A stretch of DNA of 64,000 nucleotides from Vulcanimicrobiota bacterium (GCA_013036095.1 JAAXCW010000001.1:1-64000), one strand, 5' to 3'; positions 7,985 to 16,720 are shown, numbered from the stretch's first letter. A program made the numbers and translations. The notes: generated from the letters alone by a model not told the origin.

Positions 7985-8911
7985 ATGCGAAAATACGTTC
8001 GCCCTGTACTCATTACGTTTTGTGCCGCCGCTATAGTGCTCGCGGCGGCCATATTCGCGGCGTCGCGCTCTTCGACACAGGATTATCCGGCGATAGCCCC
8101 CGTTCAGTTCGTGCGTGTAATGAAATCTGCGCTTGAGGCTCACGATATAGCACTCAAAGGAACGGAGCAAGGCGCACCGCGACTTGCAGCGCCTTCTGCG
8201 GTGGCTGCGCCGGCAACTAAATCGGCGCGCAGTTCCGCTCAGATCGCTCGGGTCGGCTCCGTAAGCCTGTTTGTCCCGAATGTCGACAAGGCAATTGCGG
8301 CTGTGTCGGCGATCGCGCGCACTCAAACCGGTGACATACTTTCGCTCGATGACACCGCCAAAAACGAACAAGGCGGCGCGCCTTCGGCAGACATGGAATT
8401 GCGGGTTCCGGATAACCGGTTCGAAGCTACCATGCGTGACCTTACGCGTGTCGGGAACACTCGAGCGCGCTCGATCAGCGCCGAGGATCTGACCACGCAG
8501 ATCGTCGATTCAGCGGCGCGCCTGCGGAATCTGCGCCGTACCGAGTTCGATATTGCGAAGATCATGGATCGCTCGGGCTCCGTCGGCCAAATCCTGGAAG
8601 CCGAAAACCAGCTTTCTTCGGTACGCGAACAAATCGAAACGCTCGACGCCCATCTCAAAGAGATGCATAATCGCGTGAGTTATTCGACCATCTCCGTGTC
8701 GCTAGCAGCCGAAGTAGCGACTGTGCCGGTAGAATCTTCCGCGACGGCGCAACTCGTCAGCGAGTGGCGCGCGGCTCGTCACGCCGTATCACAGTTCACC
8801 ATCGGCCTGATCTCGGTCATCGTTTGGGCCGCAGCATTTGTGCCGTACGTGTTGCTCGTCGCACTCTGCTGGTGGCTGGTGAAGCGGCGACTCAGCCGCA
8901 CTTCCACCTAG
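7985..8911 (+). CDS. DUF4349-type membrane-anchored protein
   Basis: 308 residues from the ATG at 7985 (MRKYVRPVLITFCAAAIVLAAAIFAAS), an N-terminal membrane anchor. The central part has the DUF4349 pattern: ARVGSVSLFVPNVDKAIAAVSAIA, a GDILSLDD strand, ELRVPDNRFEATMRDLTRVG, TTQIVDSAARLRNLRRTE, a coiled-coil region with ILEAENQLSSVREQIETLDAHLKEM, and SYSTISVSL. A C-terminal transmembrane helix (FTIGLISVIVWAAAFVPYVLL) ends in basic residues. Family members are envelope proteins with no settled function; most of this one should face outside the membrane. Confidence 0.82.
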   Translation: MRKYVRPVLITFCAAAIVLAAAIFAASRSSTQDYPAIAPVQFVRVMKSALEAHDIALKGTEQGAPRLAAPSAVAAPATKSARSSAQIARVGSVSLFVPNVDKAIAAVSAIARTQTGDILSLDDTAKNEQGGAPSADMELRVPDNRFEATMRDLTRVGNTRARSISAEDLTTQIVDSAARLRNLRRTEFDIAKIMDRSGSVGQILEAENQLSSVREQIETLDAHLKEMHNRVSYSTISVSLAAEVATVPVESSATAQLVSEWRAARHAVSQFTIGLISVIVWAAAFVPYVLLVALCWWLVKRRLSRTST

Positions 8912-8930
8912 CGAGACCTCGCTAAACGCG

Positions 8931-8939
8931 TGATATACT
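8931..8939 (+). promoter_or_regulatory. Extended -10 promoter for a leaderless uma2 transcript
   Basis: TG-A-TATACT, an extended -10, ends 8 bases before the ATG at 8948. Transcription would therefore start at or just before the start codon, and no Shine-Dalgarno is seen. Confidence 0.5.
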
Positions 8940-8947
8940 CATGTGGC

Positions 8948-9487
8948 ATGGACACGCTGCGCGATACGCTCTCGGACAAGCCTGCGATCGAAACCATCGA
9001 CGGCCGGCCTGCACGCAAGGTGAGTCCACAACGAACCCATGCCCTCGTGCAATCCAACGCCCTTATTATCCTTCGGCGGTGCGCCGGCTCTCGCGGTCAG
9101 GTTGCGACCGAATGGGACTTCAGACTCGGCGTCGCTGATGGAACAAACACGCTCCTCGTCCCGGATCTCGCGTATGTTGCGATCGAGCGTCTGCGCGCCT
9201 TGTCTCGAGCCGATCGTGAGCAGCCGCCGTTTGCACCGGACATCGCCGTTGAAGTGCGGTCCCGGTCGTACCGCGAGCAATTCTTTCGGGAAAAAGCGCG
9301 CAAATATCTTGCAACCGGCGCAGCCTTAGTTCTCGACGTCGACCCCGCAAAGCGGCTCGTCACCGCCTACACTATCGCCGGTAAAACACAATATGCTAAC
9401 GGCGCGCGCTTTCGTCACGATGCGGTGACGTGGTTAGATTTCGAAGTCGATGAACTTTTTGCGGATATTGACCTGCCGAACGGCTAG
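8948..9487 (+). CDS. Uma2-family (DUF820) restriction-endonuclease-like protein, copy 1
   Basis: 179 residues from the ATG at 8948. It shows the PD-(D/E)xK-type Uma2 layout: KPAIETIDGRPARKVSP, LLVPDLAYV (conserved Asp), PDIAVEVRSRSYRE (conserved Glu) and GAALVLDVDPAKRLV. It is paralogous to 30086-30622, and the two N-termini align without gaps (eight residues before DKP), which supports this start. Uma2 proteins are common as scattered paralogues in some phyla and their function is unsettled. The stop overlaps the convergent neighbour by 4 bp. Confidence 0.83.
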   Translation: MDTLRDTLSDKPAIETIDGRPARKVSPQRTHALVQSNALIILRRCAGSRGQVATEWDFRLGVADGTNTLLVPDLAYVAIERLRALSRADREQPPFAPDIAVEVRSRSYREQFFREKARKYLATGAALVLDVDPAKRLVTAYTIAGKTQYANGARFRHDAVTWLDFEVDELFADIDLPNG

Positions 9488-11232
9488 GTCGATGTACTGA
9501 GCCGTAGCTGCGAACGGAGCTGCACGATCTCGCGCTCGCGTTCAAGGGCATGCAAATGTTCGTAGGCGGTCGCCGAAGCGTGAGCAAGCGCGTTGAGAAG
9601 CTCCTCTTCTTCGCCGTCGATAGGCTCGCCGTTCACATGGTTTCCGTACAGCACGACCGCAATCACGCGGCGCCCCACGGTGATGGGCAATCCGAACGCC
9701 GGTTTAGCGTCGCCCTTTGGAATCGACGCATGCGAGCGCGGGACGTCCTCCAAGAATACGCCCGCAGGTGACGAGCGTGCGAAAAGAATGAGCGGATCGT
9801 CCGGATCCAGATGATCGGCTGCATCGTCCCAATCGCGCGCGCAGGTTCTAACATATGCGCCTTCATCCGCCCGAAAGAGAGCCGCAGAGGTCAGCTGCAG
9901 CGCGGCCGCAGTTTCATCGCAGAGCATCGTCTCGATCGTCTCTATTCTCTCGGTGAACGGCAGCGCGCGCGTGATGTGCCGTATACGCTCGAGCGCGCGG
10001 TGCCGGCTCGCAAAAAAGACGCGCTCCACGAAACGATCGATGCGCCGGTGCAAGCCGCGGAGCCAAAAACTGAACGCGACGGCCAAGCCCACTTCGACGA
10101 ATGTTGCAAGGCGTGCATCCTGGAGCCGCCGGGCGAAAAACCAGTCGGCGATCGCCAGCAAAGCCACCGGAATTGCCGTAAGCGCCGCATAGACGATGGC
10201 GCGGCCGCCGAAAATTCGAACGTCGATAATACGGCCGCGCACCAGCGCATAGGCAAATGCGACCGGCGCCGGGTTGAAAAGCGTCAGATAAGAAACCCAG
10301 AGCGCGTTGGCGTGAAGCACTTGATCGGTGAAAAATATTCCCAATATCCCCAGGTAAACGGCGACCGCTACGGCTACCCAGCGCATGCGAAGAGTCTCCG
10401 CGCCGCGCGTATTCCAGTAACGAGCTATGAAGGCACCGGCTCCCAGGAAGTTGGCGAGCCATGCGCACGAAACGAAAACGTTGTAGAGCGGGTCGTTTTC
10501 TCCGTCGATAAATGCGACGGTATAGAAATGCCCGTAGTACATCAAAAAGAAGAGCACCATGATAGTCGGGACGGCGCGGTCGACCAGCCTCCACCGGCCG
10601 ATCGCAGTCCCCGTCGGAAAGCGCAAGCAAAGTAACAGATAACCCCACGACTGCGCGAGCGGAAGTAATGCGGCGGCAAATGCTGCCGGCGGCTCCGCCC
10701 AGGGCGGAGAGACATGCATCCAGGCGGTATTGGCAAACGGACCGATCATTGCGAAGCAAAAGATCATGAACGCAAGCGACAGTGTCGAACGCGAAGCGAA
10801 ATAGAACGCGCAGCCCAGAACGACATAAATGATGGCCGCCAGTATTTTAGCCAGATCGACGACGAGCAGGCCTGTGGATATGGGCTCGGGACGCTGAGCA
10901 ATCAGGGTTACCGTCGTGCCATGGCCTTCGCGGATAATTGGAAGCGTCTTGGGAGTGCCGGCGCGTAAATGCCCCGACCGAATCCAGATACGCATCGTCC
11001 ATCCGGCCCGAGCGTAATCGATGCGATCGCCCGGGCGCATGCCTGCGATGGATGCCGCAGTGCCGGGCAGCACCGCTTTTAGCGTGCCCGAGGGGTAATC
11101 GACGGTCGCGCCAATCGGCGCAGGATTCAAGCCCATGAAATTGCCGCTGTCGAGCATCAACTGTACAACCGGAAACGACAGCGTAAACGCGGCCGCTAAG
11201 ATAATCCATAGTGCGGCGCCGCGTCGCTTCAG
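9484..11232 (-). CDS. PDZ-7TM-GAF membrane sensor-like protein with probable CTG start
   Basis: 582 residues if begun at the CTG at 11232. That start gives a basic-hydrophobic N-terminal helix (KRRGAALWIILAAAFTLSF), has AAGGGG seven bases upstream, and overlaps the xanthine dehydrogenase stop as CTGA. The first conventional starts (TTG 11160, ATG 11157) would cut off this helix. A PDZ-like segment follows (GTLKAVLPGTAASIAGMRPGDRID), then about seven to eight transmembrane helices, a short helical linker (LERIRHITRALPFTERIETIETML) and a GAF-like domain (PAFGLPITVGRRVIAVVLYGN). It ends in a coiled coil, with no kinase, HTH or cyclase domain. The layout resembles the input half of a histidine kinase; the output partner is unknown. 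Confidence 0.75.
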   Translation of the reverse strand: MKRRGAALWIILAAAFTLSFPVVQLMLDSGNFMGLNPAPIGATVDYPSGTLKAVLPGTAASIAGMRPGDRIDYARAGWTMRIWIRSGHLRAGTPKTLPIIREGHGTTVTLIAQRPEPISTGLLVVDLAKILAAIIYVVLGCAFYFASRSTLSLAFMIFCFAMIGPFANTAWMHVSPPWAEPPAAFAAALLPLAQSWGYLLLCLRFPTGTAIGRWRLVDRAVPTIMVLFFLMYYGHFYTVAFIDGENDPLYNVFVSCAWLANFLGAGAFIARYWNTRGAETLRMRWVAVAVAVYLGILGIFFTDQVLHANALWVSYLTLFNPAPVAFAYALVRGRIIDVRIFGGRAIVYAALTAIPVALLAIADWFFARRLQDARLATFVEVGLAVAFSFWLRGLHRRIDRFVERVFFASRHRALERIRHITRALPFTERIETIETMLCDETAAALQLTSAALFRADEGAYVRTCARDWDDAADHLDPDDPLILFARSSPAGVFLEDVPRSHASIPKGDAKPAFGLPITVGRRVIAVVLYGNHVNGEPIDGEEEELLNALAHASATAYEHLHALEREREIVQLRSQLRLSTST

Positions 11233-13487
11233 GCGGTTACCCCTTCCGCACTATGCGATCTTGCAATCGCCGCCAAGACGCGCTCGGGCGTAAACGGTAC
11301 TTGCGTCACCCACGCGCCGGTCGCCGCGTGAATCGCGTTAGCGACCGCTGCCGCAAAAGGAACGAGCGCCATCTCTGCCACGCCGCGCGCGCCGAACGGA
11401 CCGTTCGGATCGGCCAACTCCATAATGACGGGATAGACCTCGGTCGGCATGTCAAGCGTCGTCGGCAAAAGATACGTGCTGAAATGCGGCGTGAGGATTC
11501 TTCCGTCGCGGCACTGGAAGTTTTCGGTGAGCGCGTAACCCACCGCTTGCGCTAAGCACCCCTCGATCTGGCCTTCCACTTGCTGCTTGTTGATCGCACG
11601 GCCGACGTCGTGCACGCTGATGATGCGCAACACGCGCACCAAACCGGTCGCCGTGTCGACTTCGACTTCGACGGCTTGCGAAACGTAACCGTAATTGAAG
11701 TGCGGAAAGCCTTTGCCGGTCTCGGGCTCGAGCGGCGTGGTTTCCTCTGGGCGGAATTGCACCGTCGCCTTTGCCTCTTTACCGGGAAACCTCTGAAGCG
11801 CCGCCGTCGCCGCGTCCTTAACCGCCCGGCCGCCCATGAAGGTCATGCGCGACGCCGAAGCGCTGCCGGCGTTGGGCGACTCGTGGCTGTCCTCCGCAAT
11901 CAATTCGATGCGGTCCAGCGGTACCTTGAGCGTAGCCGCGCAGATCGTTCGCATAACGAGATGTGCGCCCTGTCCGCACTCGGCTGCGCCGATGCGCAGC
12001 ACGACGCGATCGATCTCCTGTTCACCGTACAGCTCAACGGTGGCCGTCGCCTGATCCGGAAAACCAAATGAATAACCGACGTTCTTAATCCCCGAAGCGA
12101 TCCCCACGCCTCGCCGCAGCATCGTGTCATAGGCGCCGCTCACAAAAGTGTCATCCTGAGTGCGCATCTTCGATGCGCGTGTCGAAGGACGAAGGACGGC
12201 CGAGCTTGGCGAGGCCCCGTTACTCTTAAAGCGCGCCGCCATCTCCGCTACACACCGCTCGAGCACGGGTAAAGCACTGACACCTTGCGGCAATGGCGTT
12301 TGCGTTGCGGTCAAGCTGCCTTCACGGTACATGTTGCGCCGGCGAATCTCGACCGGATCGATGCCGAGGGCCAACGCCAATCGCGTAACCATAGATTCCG
12401 CGGCGAAGTGCGCCTGCGGTAAACCGAAACCTCGGAAGGCGCCGCACGGCACATTGTTCGTGTAGACGACGTATCCGTCGGTGGCGACGTTTTCAATCTC
12501 GTACGTCCCCGACGCGCCGACCGTCGCGCCCTTGAGCACTTCGACACTCGTGCTTGCGTACGCGCCGCCGTCGGCGAGCAACTCGGTTTGCGCGGCAACG
12601 ATCTTCCCGTCTTTGTTCGCCGCCCACTTCGACCGAATAAAATACGGATGGCGCTTTTGATGGCCGACGATCGACTCCTCGCGGTTCCACACCAGCGCCG
12701 AAGGCCGCTTCAGTTTCCACGTTGCCAACGCCAGCAGCGGTTGGACGATCAAATCCTCACGGCCGCCGAACGCGCCGCCGATCTTCGCGTACCTGATCAC
12801 CACGTCGTCCTCGGCGAGCTGCAGCATCTTGGCGATCTGCCTGCGGTCCTCGTGCAGCCATTGTCCGGCCGTTTCGATCACGAGCCTCTTGCCTTCGTAA
12901 TATGCGATGCCGGCGTCGGGCTGAAGATACGCATGCTCTTGCCACGATGTGGAAAACTCTTCTTCTATAACGACGTCCGCCGAAGCGAACGCGGCATCCA
13001 CGTCGCCCTTCCGAATACGGACACGGCCAAGAATATTGCCGTCGCGATCCGCGTGGACCAGCGGGGCATCGGACGCCATCGCGGCGCGCGCATCGGAAAC
13101 GATCGGCAAGTCTTCGTACTCGACGCGCATGAGTTTTGCAGCTACTTCAGCGGCTTCAAGAGTTTCCGCGGCTACCAGCGCTACGCGGTCGCCGACGAAG
13201 CGTACCTTGTCGTCGCACAACAGCGGTTGGTCGTCGTCGATCAACCCGAAGCGGTTGTACGGAACGTCTGTCGCCGTAAACACGGCAAGGACACCCGGAT
13301 GCGCCAAGGCCGCCGAAGTATCGACCGAAAGAATGCGCGCGTGCGCGCGGTTGGCGAACACGGCCTTCAGTTGGACCATATCGGCGCGCACCAAGTCGGC
13401 CGGGTACAGCGCCGCGCCGGTCACTTTGCCTAGCGCATCCGGCCGCGCCACTGCCTGGCCGATCAAAGTATTATCGGGCCGTCGCAT
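11229..13487 (-). CDS. Xanthine dehydrogenase-type molybdopterin-binding subunit with in-frame repeat insertion
   Basis: 752 residues. The N-terminal Ald_Xan_dh domain (RPDALGKVTGAALYPADL...) is followed by Moco-binding domains: YLQPDAGIAYYEG, GGAFGGRED, GAFRGFGLPQAHFA, GAAECGQGAHLVM and ISVHDVGRAINKQQVEGQIEG, with GPFGARGVAEMALVP carrying the active-site Glu region. It should oxidise hypoxanthine/xanthine or a similar N-heterocycle. Residues ~423-446 (RPSTRASKMRTQDDTF) are encoded by a dispersed repeat at 12150-12219, in a likely surface loop. It forms one operon with the FAD/[2Fe-2S] subunit. The substrate is inferred from the neighbouring deaminase and allantoin genes. Confidence 0.9.
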   Translation of the reverse strand: MRRPDNTLIGQAVARPDALGKVTGAALYPADLVRADMVQLKAVFANRAHARILSVDTSAALAHPGVLAVFTATDVPYNRFGLIDDDQPLLCDDKVRFVGDRVALVAAETLEAAEVAAKLMRVEYEDLPIVSDARAAMASDAPLVHADRDGNILGRVRIRKGDVDAAFASADVVIEEEFSTSWQEHAYLQPDAGIAYYEGKRLVIETAGQWLHEDRRQIAKMLQLAEDDVVIRYAKIGGAFGGREDLIVQPLLALATWKLKRPSALVWNREESIVGHQKRHPYFIRSKWAANKDGKIVAAQTELLADGGAYASTSVEVLKGATVGASGTYEIENVATDGYVVYTNNVPCGAFRGFGLPQAHFAAESMVTRLALALGIDPVEIRRRNMYREGSLTATQTPLPQGVSALPVLERCVAEMAARFKSNGASPSSAVLRPSTRASKMRTQDDTFVSGAYDTMLRRGVGIASGIKNVGYSFGFPDQATATVELYGEQEIDRVVLRIGAAECGQGAHLVMRTICAATLKVPLDRIELIAEDSHESPNAGSASASRMTFMGGRAVKDAATAALQRFPGKEAKATVQFRPEETTPLEPETGKGFPHFNYGYVSQAVEVEVDTATGLVRVLRIISVHDVGRAINKQQVEGQIEGCLAQAVGYALTENFQCRDGRILTPHFSTYLLPTTLDMPTEVYPVIMELADPNGPFGARGVAEMALVPFAAAVANAIHAATGAWVTQVPFTPERVLAAIARSHSAEGVTA
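12150..12219 (+). repeat. Palindromic repeat locus 4, inside the XDH large subunit gene
   Basis: GTCATCCTGAG, stem-loop GCGCATC-TTC-GATGCGC, GTCGAAGGACGAAGGACGGCCGAGCTTGG and GAGGCCCCG. It is read in frame on the minus strand as RPSTRASKMRTQDDTF, so the host gene is not interrupted. Confidence 0.9.
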
Positions 13488-15027
13488 TTACTTTGTCATC
13501 CTGAGTAGCGTTCGCCCTCGGCGAACGCGTAGTCGAAGGACGAGGGCTTTCTTCATGCCTCATCTGCTCGCTGGCTTGCTGCATCGCGTCGAGGATCTTC
13601 CGGTAACCGGTACAGCGGCAAATATTTCCGCTAATGGCGGTTTGATGCTGTTCGAGTGTCGGAGCTTCGCATTCTTGCAAGAGCTTGGCGCCCGCCATCA
13701 ACATACCGGGTATGCAAAACCCGCACTGCACGGCGCCGCGCTCGATGTAAGCCTGCTGCAGCGGATGCAATGGTATGTCATCCTGAGTTTGTCGAAGGAC
13801 GTTATGACTCGCAGCTAGGCCTTCAATCGTAACGAGCACGTGGCCGTGCGCTTGCGCGGCCGGAACGAGACACGACATCACCGCCTGCCCGTCGATCCAA
13901 ACAGTGCATGCGCCGCATTCTCCCTCGGCGCAGCCTTCTTTCGATCCCGTGAGCGAAGCATTCTCGCGCAAGGCGTTGAGCAGCGTCTTACGCCCAGCGT
14001 CGCGCATCTCGGCGCGTTTGCCGTTGATCATCGTTACAATCGTGCCGTCGAACTCGCTGGTGGAAAGCGCCGGCGCCTCGCCCGTGTCGAGCAAGATGTG
14101 GCGATCGGGCAGGCCGTCCGCGCATGAGTCGCCGGCAATGCGCTGCAAGCTGCGCTCTACGAGCGCGCTAACCGCGAGCCGCCGGTACTCCGCGCTGCCG
14201 CGCACGTCACCGATCGGCGAAACGTCATCGAGCACCGCTTCTGACGCCGATGCCATCGTCTCCGCGCTCAACGCCTTCCCAATCAGCGCCGCCTCAGCGT
14301 TTTTCGCGCGCACGATCGTCGGCGCCAAACAGCCGAGCGCGATCCTCGCCTCGCTAATATTGTCATCCTGAGTAGCGGTCGCCCTCGGCGACCGCGTAGT
14401 CGAAGGAGCGTTGCTGAACGAAACAACCGTCGCAACGCTTATCACCGAAATCGCTTGTGCGCGGCGTAAGCCGAGCTTGAGAAATATCCCGCGTTCATTT
14501 TCGGCTAAAGGACGCACGCGAATTTCACGCAGCAGCTCGTCCGGGCGCATCACGGTCTGCCGGAAGCCCGTAAAAAAGTCGGCGATGTCGATTGTGCGCT
14601 CGCCATCGACGCTTTGCAGCACGACTTCGCCGCCCATCGCGATCAACGGGACGATCGTGTCGTTTGCGGGGGAAGCGGTAACCAAGTTGCCGGCGAGTGT
14701 CGCGCGCGTGCGAATCTGCGGCGCGCCGACTTCGACGCACGCTTGCACGAGCGGCAGCGCGCGCTGGGCGCACGCTTGCGAGGCGAGCACGTCATTGTGC
14801 GTCGCGAGTCCGCCAATCGCGATGCGCTCGCCTTCGTCGCGAACGTATTTCAGCTCGGTGAGCTGCGTAACGTCTATCAGCGTTTCCGTCGGCTTGACCC
14901 CGCGCTGCAGCTCGACGAGCACGTCGGTGCCGCCCGACACAATGCGGGCCGCTGCACCGTATTCGCGGAGCAATGCAAGCGCCCGCGCTATCGAACGCGG
15001 CTGAAAGTACTGCTGCCACAGCATCAC
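13471..15027 (-). CDS. Fused FAD-binding and [2Fe-2S] subunit of xanthine dehydrogenase, with three repeat insertions
   Basis: 518 residues. Residues 1 to ~290 are a CoxM-type FAD domain (ARIVSGGTDVLVELQRG, VGAPQIRTRATLAGNLVTASPANDT). Residues ~325-485 are a CoxS-type domain with the plant-ferredoxin Cys set (GCAEGECGACTVWIDG...C) and the second cluster (CGFCIPGM...CRCTGYRKI). The FAD-then-FeS order is the reverse of the long eukaryotic XDH. Repeat peptides interrupt it at ~208-222 (STTRSPRATATQDDN), ~410-417 (RQTQDDI) and in the C-terminal tail (RPSTTRSPRANATQDDK). All keep frame and avoid the Cys ligands. Start is GTG 15027 or ATG 15024. The tail overlaps the next gene by 17 bp. Confidence 0.9.
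   Translation of the reverse strand: MMLWQQYFQPRSIARALALLREYGAAARIVSGGTDVLVELQRGVKPTETLIDVTQLTELKYVRDEGERIAIGGLATHNDVLASQACAQRALPLVQACVEVGAPQIRTRATLAGNLVTASPANDTIVPLIAMGGEVVLQSVDGERTIDIADFFTGFRQTVMRPDELLREIRVRPLAENERGIFLKLGLRRAQAISVISVATVVSFSNAPSTTRSPRATATQDDNISEARIALGCLAPTIVRAKNAEAALIGKALSAETMASASEAVLDDVSPIGDVRGSAEYRRLAVSALVERSLQRIAGDSCADGLPDRHILLDTGEAPALSTSEFDGTIVTMINGKRAEMRDAGRKTLLNALRENASLTGSKEGCAEGECGACTVWIDGQAVMSCLVPAAQAHGHVLVTIEGLAASHNVLRQTQDDIPLHPLQQAYIERGAVQCGFCIPGMLMAGAKLLQECEAPTLEQHQTAISGNICRCTGYRKILDAMQQASEQMRHEESPRPSTTRSPRANATQDDKVNATAR
13495..13543 (+). repeat. Palindromic repeat locus 5, 3' end of the FAD/FeS subunit gene
   Basis: GTCATCCTGAGTAGC, stem-loop GTTCGCC-CTC-GGCGAAC, GTAGTCGAAGGACGAG. 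It encodes the C-terminal tail containing NATQDDK on the minus strand. Confidence 0.9.
13777..13800 (+). repeat. Palindromic repeat locus 6, minimal unit inside the FeS domain
   Basis: GTCATCCTGAGTTTGTCGAAGGAC: head joined straight to tail with no inner stem-loop. It inserts about eight codons (LRQTQDDI) between the two iron-sulphur subdomains. Confidence 0.9.
14362..14407 (+). repeat. Palindromic repeat locus 7, inside the FAD domain
   Basis: GTCATCCTGAGTAGC, stem-loop GGTCGCC-CTC-GGCGACC, GTAGTCGAAGGA. It is read in frame on the minus strand as STTRSPRATATQDD. Confidence 0.9.
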
Positions 15028-15058
15028 GGTCGGACTTCACCGGGCCCCCGTTGAAGCC

Positions 15059-16168
15059 ATGCGCATGCACGAATTGCTCGGGCCGATCCGCCGCCTTCAA
15101 GAGGCCGGCGAACGCGTTGCCCTGGCGACGCTTGTGGACGTCCTGCGCTCCGCGCCGCGCGACCCCGGTGCGGTCATGGCGATCTCGTCGGCCGGCACGC
15201 TCCTCGGCTCGATCAGCGGTGGCTGCGTCGAGTCGGCCCTGGCGCAAGAAGCCGCGGCAGTGCTGCGCGACGGAAATCCCCGTCTCGTGCAATACGGCCT
15301 TTCCGACGCCGACGCCCAAGCCGTCGGCCTCAGCTGCGGCGGAACGCTTAGCGTCCTGGTCGAGGCCTTGGAGGCCGCCGAAACCGCTGCCATCGAACGC
15401 CGCCTGTCATCTGAAAACCTCGTCGCTGAAGCGATCCGGCTCGACGAGGCCGGACGCGCAAACCGCCTCTTTCTTTTTGAAGACTCCGTCATCGGTTCGC
15501 TCGGCAACACGCGGCTCGACGACGTGGTTGCGGCTGAAGTGCGCGCCTCGATTGCAGGCGACGCCACCGAAATTCGCATGTTCGGCGATGAAGGCGAACC
15601 GCACGGCGACGTTAGCGTTTTCATTCATCGCACGTTAGCAAAACCGCGCATGTACGTTTTCGGCGCGATCGATTTCGCGCATGCGATGGTGCGCGTCGCC
15701 AAATTGCTCGGCTACGACGTCACGCTCTGCGACGCGCGACCGGCTTTCGCAACACCCGAACGTTTTCCCGAAGCCGATCGCGTGGTCGTTGCGTGGCCCG
15801 ACGATTTTTTGCGCGAATCGCCGGTCGACGAGCGCACCGCGATCGTCGCGCTAACACACGACGAGAAATTCGACATCCCGCTAATTCGCGCGGCATTGCA
15901 AACAAACGCCGGATATATCGGCGTGATGGGCAGCCGGCGCACCAACGAACGGCGCATGACGCAATTGCGCGAGTTGGGGATGACGCCCGAAGAACTCGCG
16001 CGGCTCAATGCACCGATCGGGCTCGACTTAGGCGCGCGCACGCCTGAAGAAACCGCGATCGCCATTGCCGCCGAGATCGTGGCGCTGCGCCACGGCCGCG
16101 AAGGCGGGAGGCTCACAACTGGCAGCGGGCCGGTGAGAGGACATTGGAAGTCACCGCAGTTGTCCTAG
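15059..16168 (+). CDS. xdhC: XdhC/CoxI-family molybdenum cofactor insertion factor
   Basis: 369 residues. The N-terminal XdhC_CoxI domain has ERVALATLVDVLRSAPRDPGAVMAIS and GSISGGCVESALAQEA. The C-terminal Rossmann-like XdhC_C domain has YVFGAIDFAHAMVRVAKLLGYDVTLCDAR, GYIGVMGSRRTNERRM and PIGLDLGARTPEETAIAIAAEIVA. Such proteins bind sulphurated Moco and deliver it to XDH apoenzyme. It is divergent from the XDH structural genes with only 31 bp between starts, so a compact shared promoter region is expected. Confidence 0.92.
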   Translation: MRMHELLGPIRRLQEAGERVALATLVDVLRSAPRDPGAVMAISSAGTLLGSISGGCVESALAQEAAAVLRDGNPRLVQYGLSDADAQAVGLSCGGTLSVLVEALEAAETAAIERRLSSENLVAEAIRLDEAGRANRLFLFEDSVIGSLGNTRLDDVVAAEVRASIAGDATEIRMFGDEGEPHGDVSVFIHRTLAKPRMYVFGAIDFAHAMVRVAKLLGYDVTLCDARPAFATPERFPEADRVVVAWPDDFLRESPVDERTAIVALTHDEKFDIPLIRAALQTNAGYIGVMGSRRTNERRMTQLRELGMTPEELARLNAPIGLDLGARTPEETAIAIAAEIVALRHGREGGRLTTGSGPVRGHWKSPQLS

Positions 16169-16704
16169 CGGCGGGACGCTCTTCGCGCATGGGCGCGCAG
16201 AAGCTCCTCATGGACGTGCGCGGCGTCCCGATGCTCGATCGCGTGCTCGACGCCTGCCGCGATTTCGAAACGATCGTCGTCAGTTCGCCCGAGGTAGCAC
16301 CGCACATTCGTCTGCGCCCGCGCATACAAGTCATTCAAAACAATCGACCCGAGCAAGGCATGGCGCACTCGTTCGAGATCGCCAACGGCGCCGCGCCCCC
16401 CGAACACGCCCTGCTGGTTTTTCTCGGCGATAAGCCGCTCGTCACCGCCACGCTCGCGAACACGATCGCTCAGCGCGCGATGGAGACGGACGCCGACGTC
16501 TGTTTTCCCGAACGCGATGGCGTGGGCGGTCACCCCGTCTACTTCTCGCCGCGCGCGAGAACGCGTCTCGAGGTGACCACCGGAGATTCGCTGCAAAGTT
16601 TGCGCGACGATCCGGAGTTGTTACGGGTAGCGGTACCCATCGATGACGAAGGCGCATACGACGATGTAAACGAGCCCGCGCAGCTCCGGACTATGAACGG
16701 CTGA
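16144..16704 (+). CDS. mocA: MocA-type molybdenum cofactor cytidylyltransferase (MobA-like NTP transferase)
   Basis: 186 residues from a TTG at 16144, preceded by GAGAGG and overlapping xdhC by 25 bp. It has the nucleotidyltransferase signature VVLAAGRSSRMGAQKLLMDVRG, then GMAHSFEIA, a FLGDKPLV metal-binding Asp motif, and GHPVYFSPR. In XDH systems this enzyme makes the MCD form of Moco. Its co-transcription with xdhC supports that assignment over MobA (guanylyl transfer) or an unrelated sugar nucleotidyltransferase. Confidence 0.87.
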   Translation: MEVTAVVLAAGRSSRMGAQKLLMDVRGVPMLDRVLDACRDFETIVVSSPEVAPHIRLRPRIQVIQNNRPEQGMAHSFEIANGAAPPEHALLVFLGDKPLVTATLANTIAQRAMETDADVCFPERDGVGGHPVYFSPRARTRLEVTTGDSLQSLRDDPELLRVAVPIDDEGAYDDVNEPAQLRTMNG

Positions 16705-16714
16705 CGATGCGTAT

Positions 16715-16720
16715 TATAAT
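16715..16720 (+). promoter_or_regulatory. -10 box TATAAT for a leaderless transcript
   Basis: A perfect TATAAT ends 9 bases before the ATG at 16730. No Shine-Dalgarno lies between them, so initiation at or next to the start codon is likely. Confidence 0.6.
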
